A stretch of 64,000 bases of DNA, taken from Erinaceus europaeus (taxonomy: Eukaryota; Chordata; Mammalia; Eulipotyphla; Erinaceidae). A model generated the notes under the pieces. It did not search any database and had not been told where the DNA came from. It saw only the letters and a program-made list of their open reading frames with translations. The translations under genes and the position numbers were made by a program. Positions 27,276 to 64,000 of this stretch are shown one piece after another (the first letter of the stretch is position 1; each line of letters starts with the position of its first letter). The stretch covers positions 1,554,526 to 1,618,525 of the forward strand of contig NC_080181.1 of assembly GCF_950295315.1 (NCBI RefSeq), read 5' to 3'.

Positions 27276-29903
27276 TTAGGCCTCCTCCAACCTGGCGTGG
27301 GCAGTCAGGCCCACAGGCTGCCCAGGGGCTGCAGGGCAGCGGGGATACGGATTATGTGCCCGGTCACCCTCACCCACCCAGGGCCTGGTGCGGCTACACT
27401 CAGAGTTGGCAGTGAAGCTCTGGAGATCCTGGGAGTGGGGTGGGTGAGGGTGTGAGTTCCTGCTGGCCCAGGAGTGCAGCAGTGGAGCACAGACTTGCAG
27501 CCCAGGGTGCAGCCCAGCACGATATCGCTACGTAAGCCGGACCCAGACCGAGCAGCGCTGGCTGGCTCTCTCCCCACTGCCTCCCTTCGTGACTGGGGGT
27601 GTGGTGCAGTGGGCAGAGCACTGGACTTGCAGACTGTCCTCCAGCACTGCACTCTGCTTCTCTAACAAGCCACGAAGGGGCAAGGTGTGCTGGCTGTGTG
27701 CTGGCTGCGACCGTCACCTTGGTCAGGGACACCCCTCGAGCTGTGAGGCCTCAGCAAGAACAAGTGGGTGTGGGGTGGGGAGATGTGTGAGTCTGGGGAG
27801 ACCAGCTCTGCTTTCCTGAGCGAGGGCTGCCTGCCCCTCCTTCCCGCCACAGATCAGGCTCCCACCCAGTGTCCAGAGGTCACCAGCTAGGAGGTGAGGA
27901 CAGCGGTGGGCTGGGAGGTGGCTGGGGTGTTGGGGCCACACCCGCCTGCTCATGCAGACAGGATGCTGGCTGCCTGGGGCTCCAGGTTCAGCCCCTTCGG
28001 CCCCCTGCAGCCCCAGTGCCCGCTGGGAGTGCTGCCCACCTAAGAGCCCAGGCTCTCGGGGAAGCCCATCCATGCCGTCACAGGGCTTCAGGCGGGGCTC
28101 TGTCTGCCTCCACCCGCACGTACAGTAGCCCAAACAACAGCCTGGCGGAGCACCGAGCTGTCGCCCCACTCACTGCCCAGGCATGCCCCTCCGTGCCGTG
28201 AGCTGACACCGCCGATACACCCTCTGCCTCCATCCTCATCCCCCTCGGGAAGCCCTGGCAGTGATGCTGCCCTCAGGGGGCTGAGCAGACAACAGGCCTC
28301 GGGGTGGAGTGGCTGGTTGCCAGGGGCCCGGTGGCTGCTGGGGAAGCTCTCCCCGGCCTTTGAAACCAAGAGTCCCCCCCCCCCCGGGGGGGCCCTTTCC
28401 AGAAATGAGCTCTGTGTTAGGGAGACGCACCTGCTTTGCCCTCTCCTGGCTGGGTGACACCCCACCTCACTCCTCTCTCCCTGGCCCCTGTGCTCAGTTT
28501 GGCTTAAATAAAAGCCCCAGTCTGGCCTGTGGGCTCTGGGCTGCACAGCCAGGGAAATGCCTCATGTGGACCGAAGGACACCTGTTCTTTCCCTCCAACG
28601 AGTCCGAGGTTGACTAGCTTGCTCAACCAGTCCCCTTGGGGTGGAGGACAACTTTTCTTACAGCCTGTGAAGTGAACCTACCAAGTCACCGACACCTAAG
28701 CCATGGCCAGTGCAGCAGAGGCTTCACTCCTGACCTCACCTCACTGCAGTGGCAGAAGCGCCCTGGGTGGTGGGCTAGCACGGCTCACCCCTCCGTCTCC
28801 ACTCCTTCCGTCTCCATGAGGCCTCACAGCCACTACCAGCCTTCCCTGCAGAAGGCAGTAGACTCAAAGCAAACACGCCCGCGCTGGTGATAGCTGGGCC
28901 CACAGCCAGGCGCTGAGTCCCCGGGAGGGGACCGTCTTTGCCCTCAGGCAGTTGCCTGGCAGGTGCTGCCGGGGAGAATCCCTCTGGGGACCCCAGAGAG
29001 GGGCGGCCATGGCCCAGGAGGCCACCAGAGCGGGCGTCAGGTGCAGCAGCTGGCACAGACACTGCTGTTGTCCAGAAGGAACAGTGCACTTCTGGGTGAC
29101 CTTTCCAGACCTGCACAGAACATCAGTCCCTGAAGTCTGAACAGAGATGTCCGAGGCCTCAGAGGCTCCCTCTGACACTGGCTGACACAGCTCTGCCAGT
29201 AGCGGGGAGGGGAACAGAGAAGGGTGGGCGAAGGGGGAAGAGGCTGAGGGGCCTTGACCTCACCCTGGGGGTCTCCTGGAGGTCTCCAGGAAGACTCACA
29301 GCTGCTACAGGGGACAGAGCATCCGCAATCCCAGCCCTTCCAGTCACGCCAGGACCAGTGTCCAGGCCTCTGGGAGGGAGCCCAGCTGTGTGGGGCAGGA
29401 ACACAGGGCAGGCTCATCTCACCGGGGGCAGCAAGGCAGGGTGGGTCTTTGGCTGACACATGGGGGCCCCCATCTTCACACAGTCTGCCTGGCTGTGCTA
29501 CTGTCCCCACGGCCCACAAGAACCACCAAGAGAGACTATAGAGCCATGGCGGAGCAGGGCAGGGAAAGGGGCTCACAACCAGCTGTGCCTCACAGGGGCC
29601 AGGTCTGCCGGGGGTGGGGGAAAGGAGCCTATGGAGCACAGCACGCCCGGCCCGCAGGCTGCGCAGCACCAGGGGCACCGCCAGACAGGTTCAGCTGGCG
29701 CACGCAAAGACACGTCCCCAGACCTCTGCACACCCACGTTTACAGCAGAGCTGTCTGTGATGCTTCAGACCCTGGAACAAGCCAAGCACCCCAAAACTGC
29801 AGGAGGCTGTGGGCCACACTCAGCACAGCTCTCAGAGACCGGGAAGTCCCCTCACTGTGTTCGTCTCACTCTTTTTCTTCCCTCTCCAACATTCCCCGCT
29901 CTT

Positions 29904-30117
29904 CTTTTAAAATTATACTTTTATTTATTTATTACTGGATAGGAACAGAAATTCAGAGGCAAAGGAGAGATAAGGAAAGAGACAGAGAGAGATCCACAGC
30001 CCTACTTCACCACTTGTGAAGCTTTCTCCCTGCAGGTGGGGACCGGGAGCTTGAACCTGGGTCCTTGTGCACTGTGATGTGAGCGTTCAGCCAGGTGTGC
30101 CACCGCTCAGCTGCCCT
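29904..30117 (-). mobile_element. Family B SINE
   Basis: TTTATTTATTACTGGATAGG tail-side start and a tRNA-like GAGCTTGAACCTGGGTCCTT head in reverse. Confidence 0.85.
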
Positions 30118-30644
30118 CTCCTCTTTCTCTGACACAGGAGGACAAACACTGGCTGACCTCACTCCCAGGTGGGACTCAGCAAGGAGATGGTGAGGCTCCG
30201 GATAGTGGTGGAGGACCGCAGCAGAGCCGAGGGCAGGGGGAGAGGGTGTAGAGGGTGTCGGGGGCCCTCGGCCTGATGGGGAGCAAGGCAGGGGTGGTGG
30301 GAGGGGTGCAAGACACCCCCGGGGAAGGAATGGTCTCATGTGACAACTGTCTTCCAAGTCACTTCCCTCCAACAGAACCACGTGGGCAACAGGAAAACAG
30401 TTACAGTTGCATGTCTGAGACCTCTGTTTGCCACCCAACTTCACTTATCTGTGAGCCGAGGGCTGGGCTCTGTCCCCCTCAGGTGCACCCCAGAGGCTGT
30501 GGGACTCTGGACACAGGCCATCCATGTGGCATCCACAGCGCCCCCTCATGGAGGTGAGGCAGGATGTCCTAAGCTTGACGAGAAGCGCACACACAGCTTG
30601 GTCCCGCCTCACACTCATGCACTGACAGACAGACTCACCGCCCA

Positions 30645-30840
30645 CTGATTGACTGCACACCTTACAGTGTGCAAGGACTTGGGTTCAAGCCCCTGGTCCC
30701 CACCTGAGAGGATAAACTTCACGAGTGGTGAAGCAGGGCTGCAGGTGTCTCTCTCCCTCCGTATCTCCCCCTCTCCTCTCAATTTCTCTCTGTATCTATC
30801 CAATAATAAATAAATGAATAAAAATATTTTTTAAAAGAAT
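30645..30840 (+). mobile_element. Family B SINE
   Basis: Runs from TGATTGACTGCACACCTTAC to an AATAAATAAATGAATAAA tail. Confidence 0.85.
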
Positions 30841-32835
30841 GCAGAATGGTGGAGAACATATATTCTAAAAAGGCAAGAAGAGGAAAGGGAAGGGGGAAAA
30901 GCCAGGGTGGTTCCAGAAGAAACCCGTTTACTGAAACCTGGCCATTCTGCGGTCCCAGATCATCTGCATTTGCAAACTTCTCCTTCCTCTGCCCGTCGCC
31001 CTGCTATCACACATCTGGGCAGGACCAGGAGACGGCCTTCAAGCTGGATGAAGATGTATTAGGCACAGGGCTTCTTACTGAGCAAGGAGAAGCCACACGT
31101 ACAGAGTGCAGGGTGTGGCGGCCTCATGAGGAGCTTGAGGCCACTCCTGCTAACTCAGGCCCTCTGCTCCTGACTCAGTCACACCAGCTCTGGACGGGAC
31201 CCTTGCCCACTCAGGCCCCTCCTTGTGCAGGCCAAGCCTGCGCCCTACAGAGCCCAGCCTTCCCTGCAGGCCTCCCGGCTCCGTCCGTTCTAGTCAGGCA
31301 TCAGGGGCTGGGGCTTCTCCCTCAGCACCACCCATGGGCTGCAGGAGACGGGTGTGAGTCCAGGTGAGGGTGTCAGGGTGGTGGCCAGCTCCTCTGCCCT
31401 CTGCCTGGGCACTCCATGTGCATGGCCAGAACCTTCCAGCACCCCTGGTACCCCAAGGCCAGGGCAGCAAGGCCACACCACACAGCAGTTCTGAGCCACT
31501 CACAGCCTGGGGAGGACCCCCTCTACCCTGGCCAGGGCACAAGGACGCAGGGGGTTGGGCCACACCAACACTCCCAGCCCCCAGAAGGAAGGACAGCTGA
31601 GGAAGACAGGTACAGTGTCAGCAAAAGGCCACCTGTCCCGCCAGCTCAGCTATGGGACCCATGGACAGGGAGGACTCTGCATAGCACTTAGTATTCACTG
31701 GGGCGTGGCCAGATGCACAGCCCTCCTGCTCCCCACACTGCCCCTCCCGGTATGTGCCACCCCGGGTGTGAGGAGCCCAGGCCTTGGAGGGGCCCAACAG
31801 AAAGACACACTCAGGTTCCATCCTAGCTCCAGGGTGAGTGTGAGTGGGTAGGTGAGTGGGTGGGCATCCACGGCACAGCCTGGGGGCTGAGATGTAGCAG
31901 GGCAACGGTCCTGTCTCTGGACAAAGCCCCCTGCCACCCTGTGGGGGTCCTGACCAAGCTTCTCCGCCGTGCCCTGCTGTGTGGACTGGGTCTGTGGACG
32001 CAGCGCCAAGCCCTTCCCACGGCACCACCTGTGCAGCCAGAGCTGGCCTCGTCTGAGAAACCAGGTGAGACAGGCACTGTGTGCAGCCGGCACCTGCAAG
32101 CATACACAGAGAGGACACACAAGGCATCAGGTAGGAGGCACCCACAAGAGCCACTGGCCACTGGTGGCGGCCCTCCGGACAGTGTGGCAGTGAGGTAGGC
32201 AGGGAGGTGCACAGCCCCTGCAGGAGAGCATATACCTGCAGCTGGCCCAGGAGTCGGGCAGGAAGACCAGAAGCAGGCAGAGTTGTGGGCTCCAAGTGTG
32301 GGGCATCCAGGCCCAGCTGGGGGACTCCCAGTGCTCAGAGGAGAGCAGCCCGGCCCCCAGGGTGGAGGGAGCAGGCCAGTCCCGGTCTCCCCCTCTCCTG
32401 TGTCCCTGGGGAGGAGCAGGCACAGGAGGGTGGCCCCACCGCAGAGGATGCACCAGGAAGACACTGCCAACAAACCCACACATGCCCGGGGTCCCAGCTG
32501 AGGGCCCTCAGCCCTCTCTCCCAGCATCTTGCCACCCCCATGTCCTCAGGACACCCCGAGGGTTGACGCCCACCCGGGGTCCCAAGACTCCCGGGAGGTT
32601 TCGCTTCAACAGAACAGGCTGAGGCAAGGACTTCGGGGAATTCCGAGGAAGCTCCGGGTTTATGTGTTTATAGCTGAGGGGGAGCCCGCCAGCCCACGCC
32701 TCAGCGTGAGCGGTCCCTCCCCGTCCGTCGTCCGTCCAGACCCACGTACGTGTCCCTCTTCCGTGATGAGGCCACCGCAGCCCACAGCCTCCTGATTGCC
32801 ATCGCCTCCTCTCCTGCCCAGGCTGCAGCCTGTCC

Positions 32836-59498
<26,663 letters not shown>

Positions 59499-61000
59499 CT
59501 GGGGGGACAGAGTGCACATTAGAGAAGGTGTGGCCTGTGAGCCCTCTCCCCCCACTCCGCCATGGTGCCTCTGACTCATCCATTGCCTGAGTGGCCACCG
59601 TTCTCCTCACAAGCCCAGGCCCAGCAGGGTGACCGTGAGGTCTCAAGGACAGGGTTCCTGGAGCCGCAGCCAACACCACGGCCTCTGGGGGCATCCTCTC
59701 CCTCTCAAGGCGTGAAGGTGCCAGAGTGGAATGCCCCTGCCCCCGTCAGTGCCACAGCCTGGGGACGGGGAGGCACGGCCCAGCTGCTGGACGCCACTCA
59801 TGTGCGGGGGGGGGGGGGCGCGGGCCGCAAGGTGCCCAAGGCCTCGAGGGCTGGCTGCTCAGCAGTGGGGCGCAGGCCCCTGGGGAGAGTCCTGCTACTC
59901 TGCAGTCAGGTCCTCGCCGGGGAAGGAAATCGTGTCTGGTGGCAGCCCCTCCAGATTGCCTACTGGGCTCAGAGCTCCCGCTCCCACAGGCCAAGCTCTG
60001 CCTGTGGGTGGTGCCGGTGCCGCTGAGAAGCCACTGCTATGGGCACCCCCACCCCCACCGGGAGGCCCTGAGGCTGGGGCCCTGGTCTGTGGGGGTGGGC
60101 TGGAGGAGCTGCGTGTCCAGAGCAACCATGCCAGCTTAGTGGCGACAGTAACGCAGCCCCGACTCGTCTTGAAGACATGCACAGACCTGGCGTGGGGACC
60201 CGATACCCCAGGCCAGGCACCCCAGGCCAGTGACAGCACCTGCCGGCCTCAGCGTCCCCTTTTGCCTGCCCTGAGCTCTCTTCCCCCTGGAAAGGACAGG
60301 CTTGGCCCTCTTCCGGGCCTCCTCCTCTGTCAGCCATAAATCTAAGAGTCAGGACTAAATTTAGCAGCCAGGCTGCCCTGACCCACAGGCAAATCCCCAC
60401 CCAGGCAAGTGGCAGACCTGCTGGGACACTGGGGTGGGGTGAGGTGCAGCCTGTTCCCGGGGGGCCGCTGGGAGCCCTGCACCACCGCCTCTCACAGTGG
60501 CCCTGCTGCCACCCTTCCCACCCTCTCCACATGCAGCACATGGGAGTGGGCTGTGGGGCTCCATCACAGAAGGTAACACAGCGGGCCTGGGAGCAGCAGA
60601 GACATGCCACCTCTCCCTGCTGCCACTGCAGACCTCCACACCAAGGAAGAGTGGATGCACACGTATGTGCCACGCACTGAGCACACATATGAACACACAC
60701 AGCAAACACACGTGCACATAGAACACACACCTATACACACTGAACCCATGCACACATGTTAACATAGCAAACACATGTGCACACTGAGCACACACATAAT
60801 ACATGTACACAGTGAACACACACCAAGCACACAGGTACATGTGGAGCACACACATGTACCCATAACACACACCCTGAACATACATGTACACACTGAACAC
60901 ACAGGTACACACAGATCATGCACACACACAAGGCATGCACACACGTACACACCGAAACATACAGAGTACACAAGCACGTACCCTGAACACACGTGCACAC

Positions 61001-61035
<35 letters not shown>

Positions 61036-61961
61036 TGGACACAGTCACTGAACACACACATCAACATTCCACCATGCACACAGATGCCTGCCACACACCA
61101 CCAAGGTTCTTCCTGAGTGCACTTGGGGTTCCCTTGGGTGACACTATCCCTACTACCTGGCTCCTGGGAGCTGAGGAAGGACAGCCGGTGACCAGAAGGG
61201 ACCGGGCCCCAGAACAAGCCCCCCAGACAAAGCCCAGGCACCGCACAGACCTACTTCCCGGCCCCGAACCCCTCCAGGAAACGGAACTGCAACAGCTGGC
61301 CTGGGAGCGAAGTGGGTGGGCCCCAGACAGAGGAAGGATATGGACCGGAGGCCGAGGGGGAAGGGGGTGACCCCTGGAACCCAAAGGCCAGAATTCGGGG
61401 CCTACAGAATACAACAGACTGGCAGAGAAAATGGGCAGTGGGTGGAAAGAAAGGCTGCTCAGCTTTGTCCAGGCAAATCTGTTTCTTAAAAAAATCATGC
61501 ATACATATATGTATATGTGGTCTAACAGGGGTTTGTAAGATTTCAAGAAAACACCTGCCACCAGTGTCCTGTGCACAGTAACAACCACCAGAATCGACTC
61601 CAAGTCTCAGAGACAGGTTGGCTACTCTCTCCTCCTTCCCCAGTTCACATGCTACGATTCTCTATACTCCACACATGCCCAAGACCACCTGGCATCTGTA
61701 AATCTGCTTATGAGACACTGGAAGGACCCCAGCCAGCTGTGGCCATGAGTGCCAGGCGGTAGGGTCTGATCAGAGCGACGGGCTGGCTGGCCGTCCGTCT
61801 TCACAACCCTACAAAGTGAGACCAGACTGTGGCAGGGGCTGCAGGCAATGCAGAGAAGCTTCTTCTCACGTGAATAGAGAAGTGGACTGTGTCCCTGCTG
61901 TCTGACATGCTCTCAAGGGAGGAGCAACCAAATCCAGACACTTTTAAAAGGAAGGAGAGGG
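59499..61961. other. AMOTL1 first intron, unique part
   Basis: GC-rich non-coding sequence apart from the CA microsatellite. A G-run lies at 59808-59819. No exon encoding MWRAKLRRG was found up to 64000, so the AMOTL1 start lies beyond the window. Confidence 0.6.
60655..61035 (+). repeat. CA-rich microsatellite, ACACATG-type
   Basis: About 380 bases of diverged CACACATG/ACACAC units ending in a pure (CA)n run at about 61005-61033, in AMOTL1 intron 1. Confidence 0.93.
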
Positions 61962-62510
61962 GGTTGGGTGGCGGCGCACCTGGTGGAATGCCCATGTCAC
62001 AGTGCACAAGGACCTGGGTTCAAGCCCCACCCCACCCACCTGCAGGGGGAAAGCTTTGTGAGTGTTGAAGCAGTGCTGCAGGTACCTCTCTATCTCTCTA
62101 TCCCCCCTTACTCTCAATTCCTGGCTGTTTCTATCCAGTGGATAAATAATAAAAAATTAGAATAGAGTGGGCCAGGCAGTAGCGCAGCAGGTTAAGTGCA
62201 CGTGGTGTGAAGCACAAGGACCTGCGTAAGGATCCCGATTTGAGCCCCCGGCTCCCCACCTGCAGGGGAGTCGCCTCACAGGCGGTGAAGCAGGTCTGCA
62301 GGTGTCTGTCTTTCTCTCCCCCTCTCTGTCTTCCCCTCCTCTCTCCATTTCTCTCTGTCCTATCCAAACAAACAAGCAAGCAACAGGGATAACAATAATA
62401 ACAAGGGCAACAAAAATGGCCTCTAGGAGTATTGGATTCATAGTGTAGGCACCGAGCCCTAACAATAACCCTGGAGGCAAAAACAAAGCAAAACAAAACA
62501 AATTTAAAAA
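61962..62510 (+). mobile_element. SINEs B and A
   Basis: B at 61962-62158 and A at 62168-62510, head to tail. Confidence 0.87.
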
Positions 62511-63619
62511 CAAAAAGAAAAGGAGAGAGACCTTCAGGAAGATGGCAGATGAAGGCTTTCAGAAGCTCCTTGGGGTGGGACTGATCAGCTGACCCACAAA
62601 GGAGATGCTAATTGTATTCTCCGTTTTCCAGGAAGCTGGGTTGTGGGGAGAAAACACAGCTTCTCTGTTGAGGAGCTTGATGGTGTGTTCCAGCAGTGGG
62701 GCTTTAGGAGGCTGAGCCTGAGCGGGACGCTCACCCTCAGGCTCTGCTGCTTCCCGAGGGGCACAGGCGGCCGAGGGGAGGTGGCTCTCACCAGGAGTGA
62801 CAGGTCAGAAGGGGACAGTCACCTGCCCTCCCTGCTTCTACGCAACCACAGAGCGGAGGTCCAGGCCTGGCCTTCAGATCCCCCCTCCCCACCCCCTTGC
62901 AATGTGGGTGTGCAGTCTCTTCACACCTGAGGGTGGGTCTGACAGTTCCCCTGGCCAGGACAAGGAGAGGCCAGTGTGGTGGCCTCGTGTGGGCACACAC
63001 CTGTCCGTACAGGGCACCGTGCACCTGCCTCTGGGCCTCCAGGTGTGGGTCCCGGCGCACCCCAGCCCCGCAGTACTCCCCTGTGCGCGTGCTAGGCTTT
63101 GCTTGCTTGCTCTGCTTTTGCTTAGGTGGTGCTGGGAACTAAACCTGGAAGCGCAGAGCCCCCGGCACCTACGTCTGCTTGCTTCGTCATGCTATTTCAC
63201 CGGCTTGCATGCATGCCAGGAAATCACATTCCCAGGTCTCAGCCTAGACTTCCTGAAACAGATCTGCTGGGAGGGTGTGTTTAAACAGGCCACCGGCACT
63301 GTGGTGCTCACCCGTGCCCGGGAATCATGGCTTTAAGGCCAGACCGTTTCCTCTGGGGAGTAAGTGGTGTTCAAGGTCAGGGCAGGGAGACTGTGAGCTC
63401 TGGGACAGACCTGGGGATGGACACATGGGCGAGCTCTGCGCCTACGCACGCGGCGGGCAGTCAGGGCAGGACAGAGACGCTGCTCGGCTCAGAGAACCTT
63501 GCTCTCCAGGTGACAAAGGGGCAGCTCTCGCAGACAGGTCCAGACTGGACAGGGAGTGTCCTCGCTTCTAACCTCACTCGACTGTGCTCACTGGTGTCCT
63601 CAGCGGCTTTCTTTCTTTT

Positions 63620-63935
63620 TCTTTTTTCTTTTCTTTTTTTTTTTTTTTAAGATTTTTATTTATTTATGAGAAAGATAGGAGGAGAGAGAAAGAACCAGAC
63701 ATCACTTTGGCACATGTGTTGCCGGGGACTGAACTCGGGACCTCATGCTTGTGAGTCCAAAGCTTTACCACTGTGCCACCTCCCGGACCACAGCGGCTTT
63801 TTAAATTTCTTTATTGGGGGGGGGGGGGTAATGTTTTACATTCGACAAGTAAATACAATAGTTTGTCTGTACATAACATTTCTCAGTTTTCCCACATAAC
63901 AATACAACCCCCACTAGGCCCTACACCATCTGTTT
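63620..63935 (-). mobile_element. Family D SINE and L1 3' end
   Basis: D at 63625-63792 (AGACATCACTTTGGCACATG, CCTCCCGGACCA end) is inserted in an L1 tail. L1 sequence TTTTACATTCGACAAGTAAA follows a G-run at about 63816-63828 and matches the L1 piece at 58.1 kb. Confidence 0.8.
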
Positions 63936-64000
63936 TTGGACCCTCAGTGGCTTTTGTGAGAACAGAGACTCCAGCTTCGCAGAGACAGGATGTGGATGAG

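Larger units (their letters stand above)
27276..32835. other. Interval between VSTM5 promoter and AMOTL1 stop codon
   Basis: GC-rich, mostly unique sequence with no convincing coding potential; open frames here lack homology and splice context. The right part should be the AMOTL1 3' UTR, but no clear minus-strand AATAAA was found outside a SINE; only a weak CATAAA at 32665-32660. A tRNA-like SINE relic (GTGGTGCAGTGGGCAGAGCA) lies at about 27600-27650. A plus-strand AATAAA at 28507-28512 has no gene attached. Confidence 0.5.

Noticed and set aside
28495..28560. Plus-strand AATAAA and LTR-like end
   Set aside because: No TG/CA borders, target duplication or gene could be tied to it.

Overview
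This is mammalian nuclear DNA, almost certainly from a hedgehog (Erinaceus or a close relative). The genes have spliced exons with GT-AG borders and match mammalian orthologues closely. The window is packed with the tRNA-derived SINE families typical of erinaceids, which carry a 'cgcaaggaccggcgtaaggatcccggttcgagcc' type tRNA-like head and an A-rich, CAACAA-rich tail. Species is inferred from the SINEs, not proven.

Layout. (1) 1-16750, + strand: the last ten coding exons and the 3' UTR of MED17 (Mediator head subunit), 509 codons plus stop. The introns are filled with SINEs, a TG/TATG microsatellite (9.53-9.78 kb) and a 34-bp minisatellite (13.56-13.95 kb). (2) 16751-22850: intergenic, mostly SINEs. 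(3) 27116 down to 24091, - strand: a complete four-exon VSTM5 gene (200 residues, single-pass immunoglobulin V-set membrane protein) with GC boxes upstream. Its 3' UTR probably ends near 22.85-22.93 kb. (4) 27270-32835: the gap between VSTM5 and AMOTL1, including the unresolved AMOTL1 3' UTR. (5) 59498 down to 32836, - strand: twelve coding exons of AMOTL1 (angiomotin-like 1, Hippo/YAP pathway and tight junctions). The first coding exon lies beyond the right edge. (6) 59499-64000: AMOTL1 first intron, with a CA-rich microsatellite, SINEs and L1 tails.

The accessory structure sits in the AMOTL1 introns. One intron is about 90% a 6.5-kb G-rich (sense strand) minisatellite of about 32-bp units with a 2.2-kb higher-order duplication. 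The intron before it holds a 23-bp minisatellite in which nearly every unit carries a copy of the preceding exon's 5' splice site. A third holds a 51/50-bp alternating minisatellite interrupted by a 492-bp solo LTR, and that LTR contains a 34-base exact match to the 5' half of tRNA-Gly-GCC. One AMOTL1 intron uses a GC-AG donor, proven by the reading frame on both sides.

Functionally the three genes are unrelated neighbours: transcription (MED17), neuronal membrane shaping (VSTM5) and Hippo/junction scaffolding (AMOTL1). In human, AMOTL1 is separated from VSTM5 by HEPHL1, PANX1 and others and lies on the opposite strand from here. The order and orientation in this window fit an inversion of that block relative to human. 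All matches to human proteins are from memory, not from database searches.
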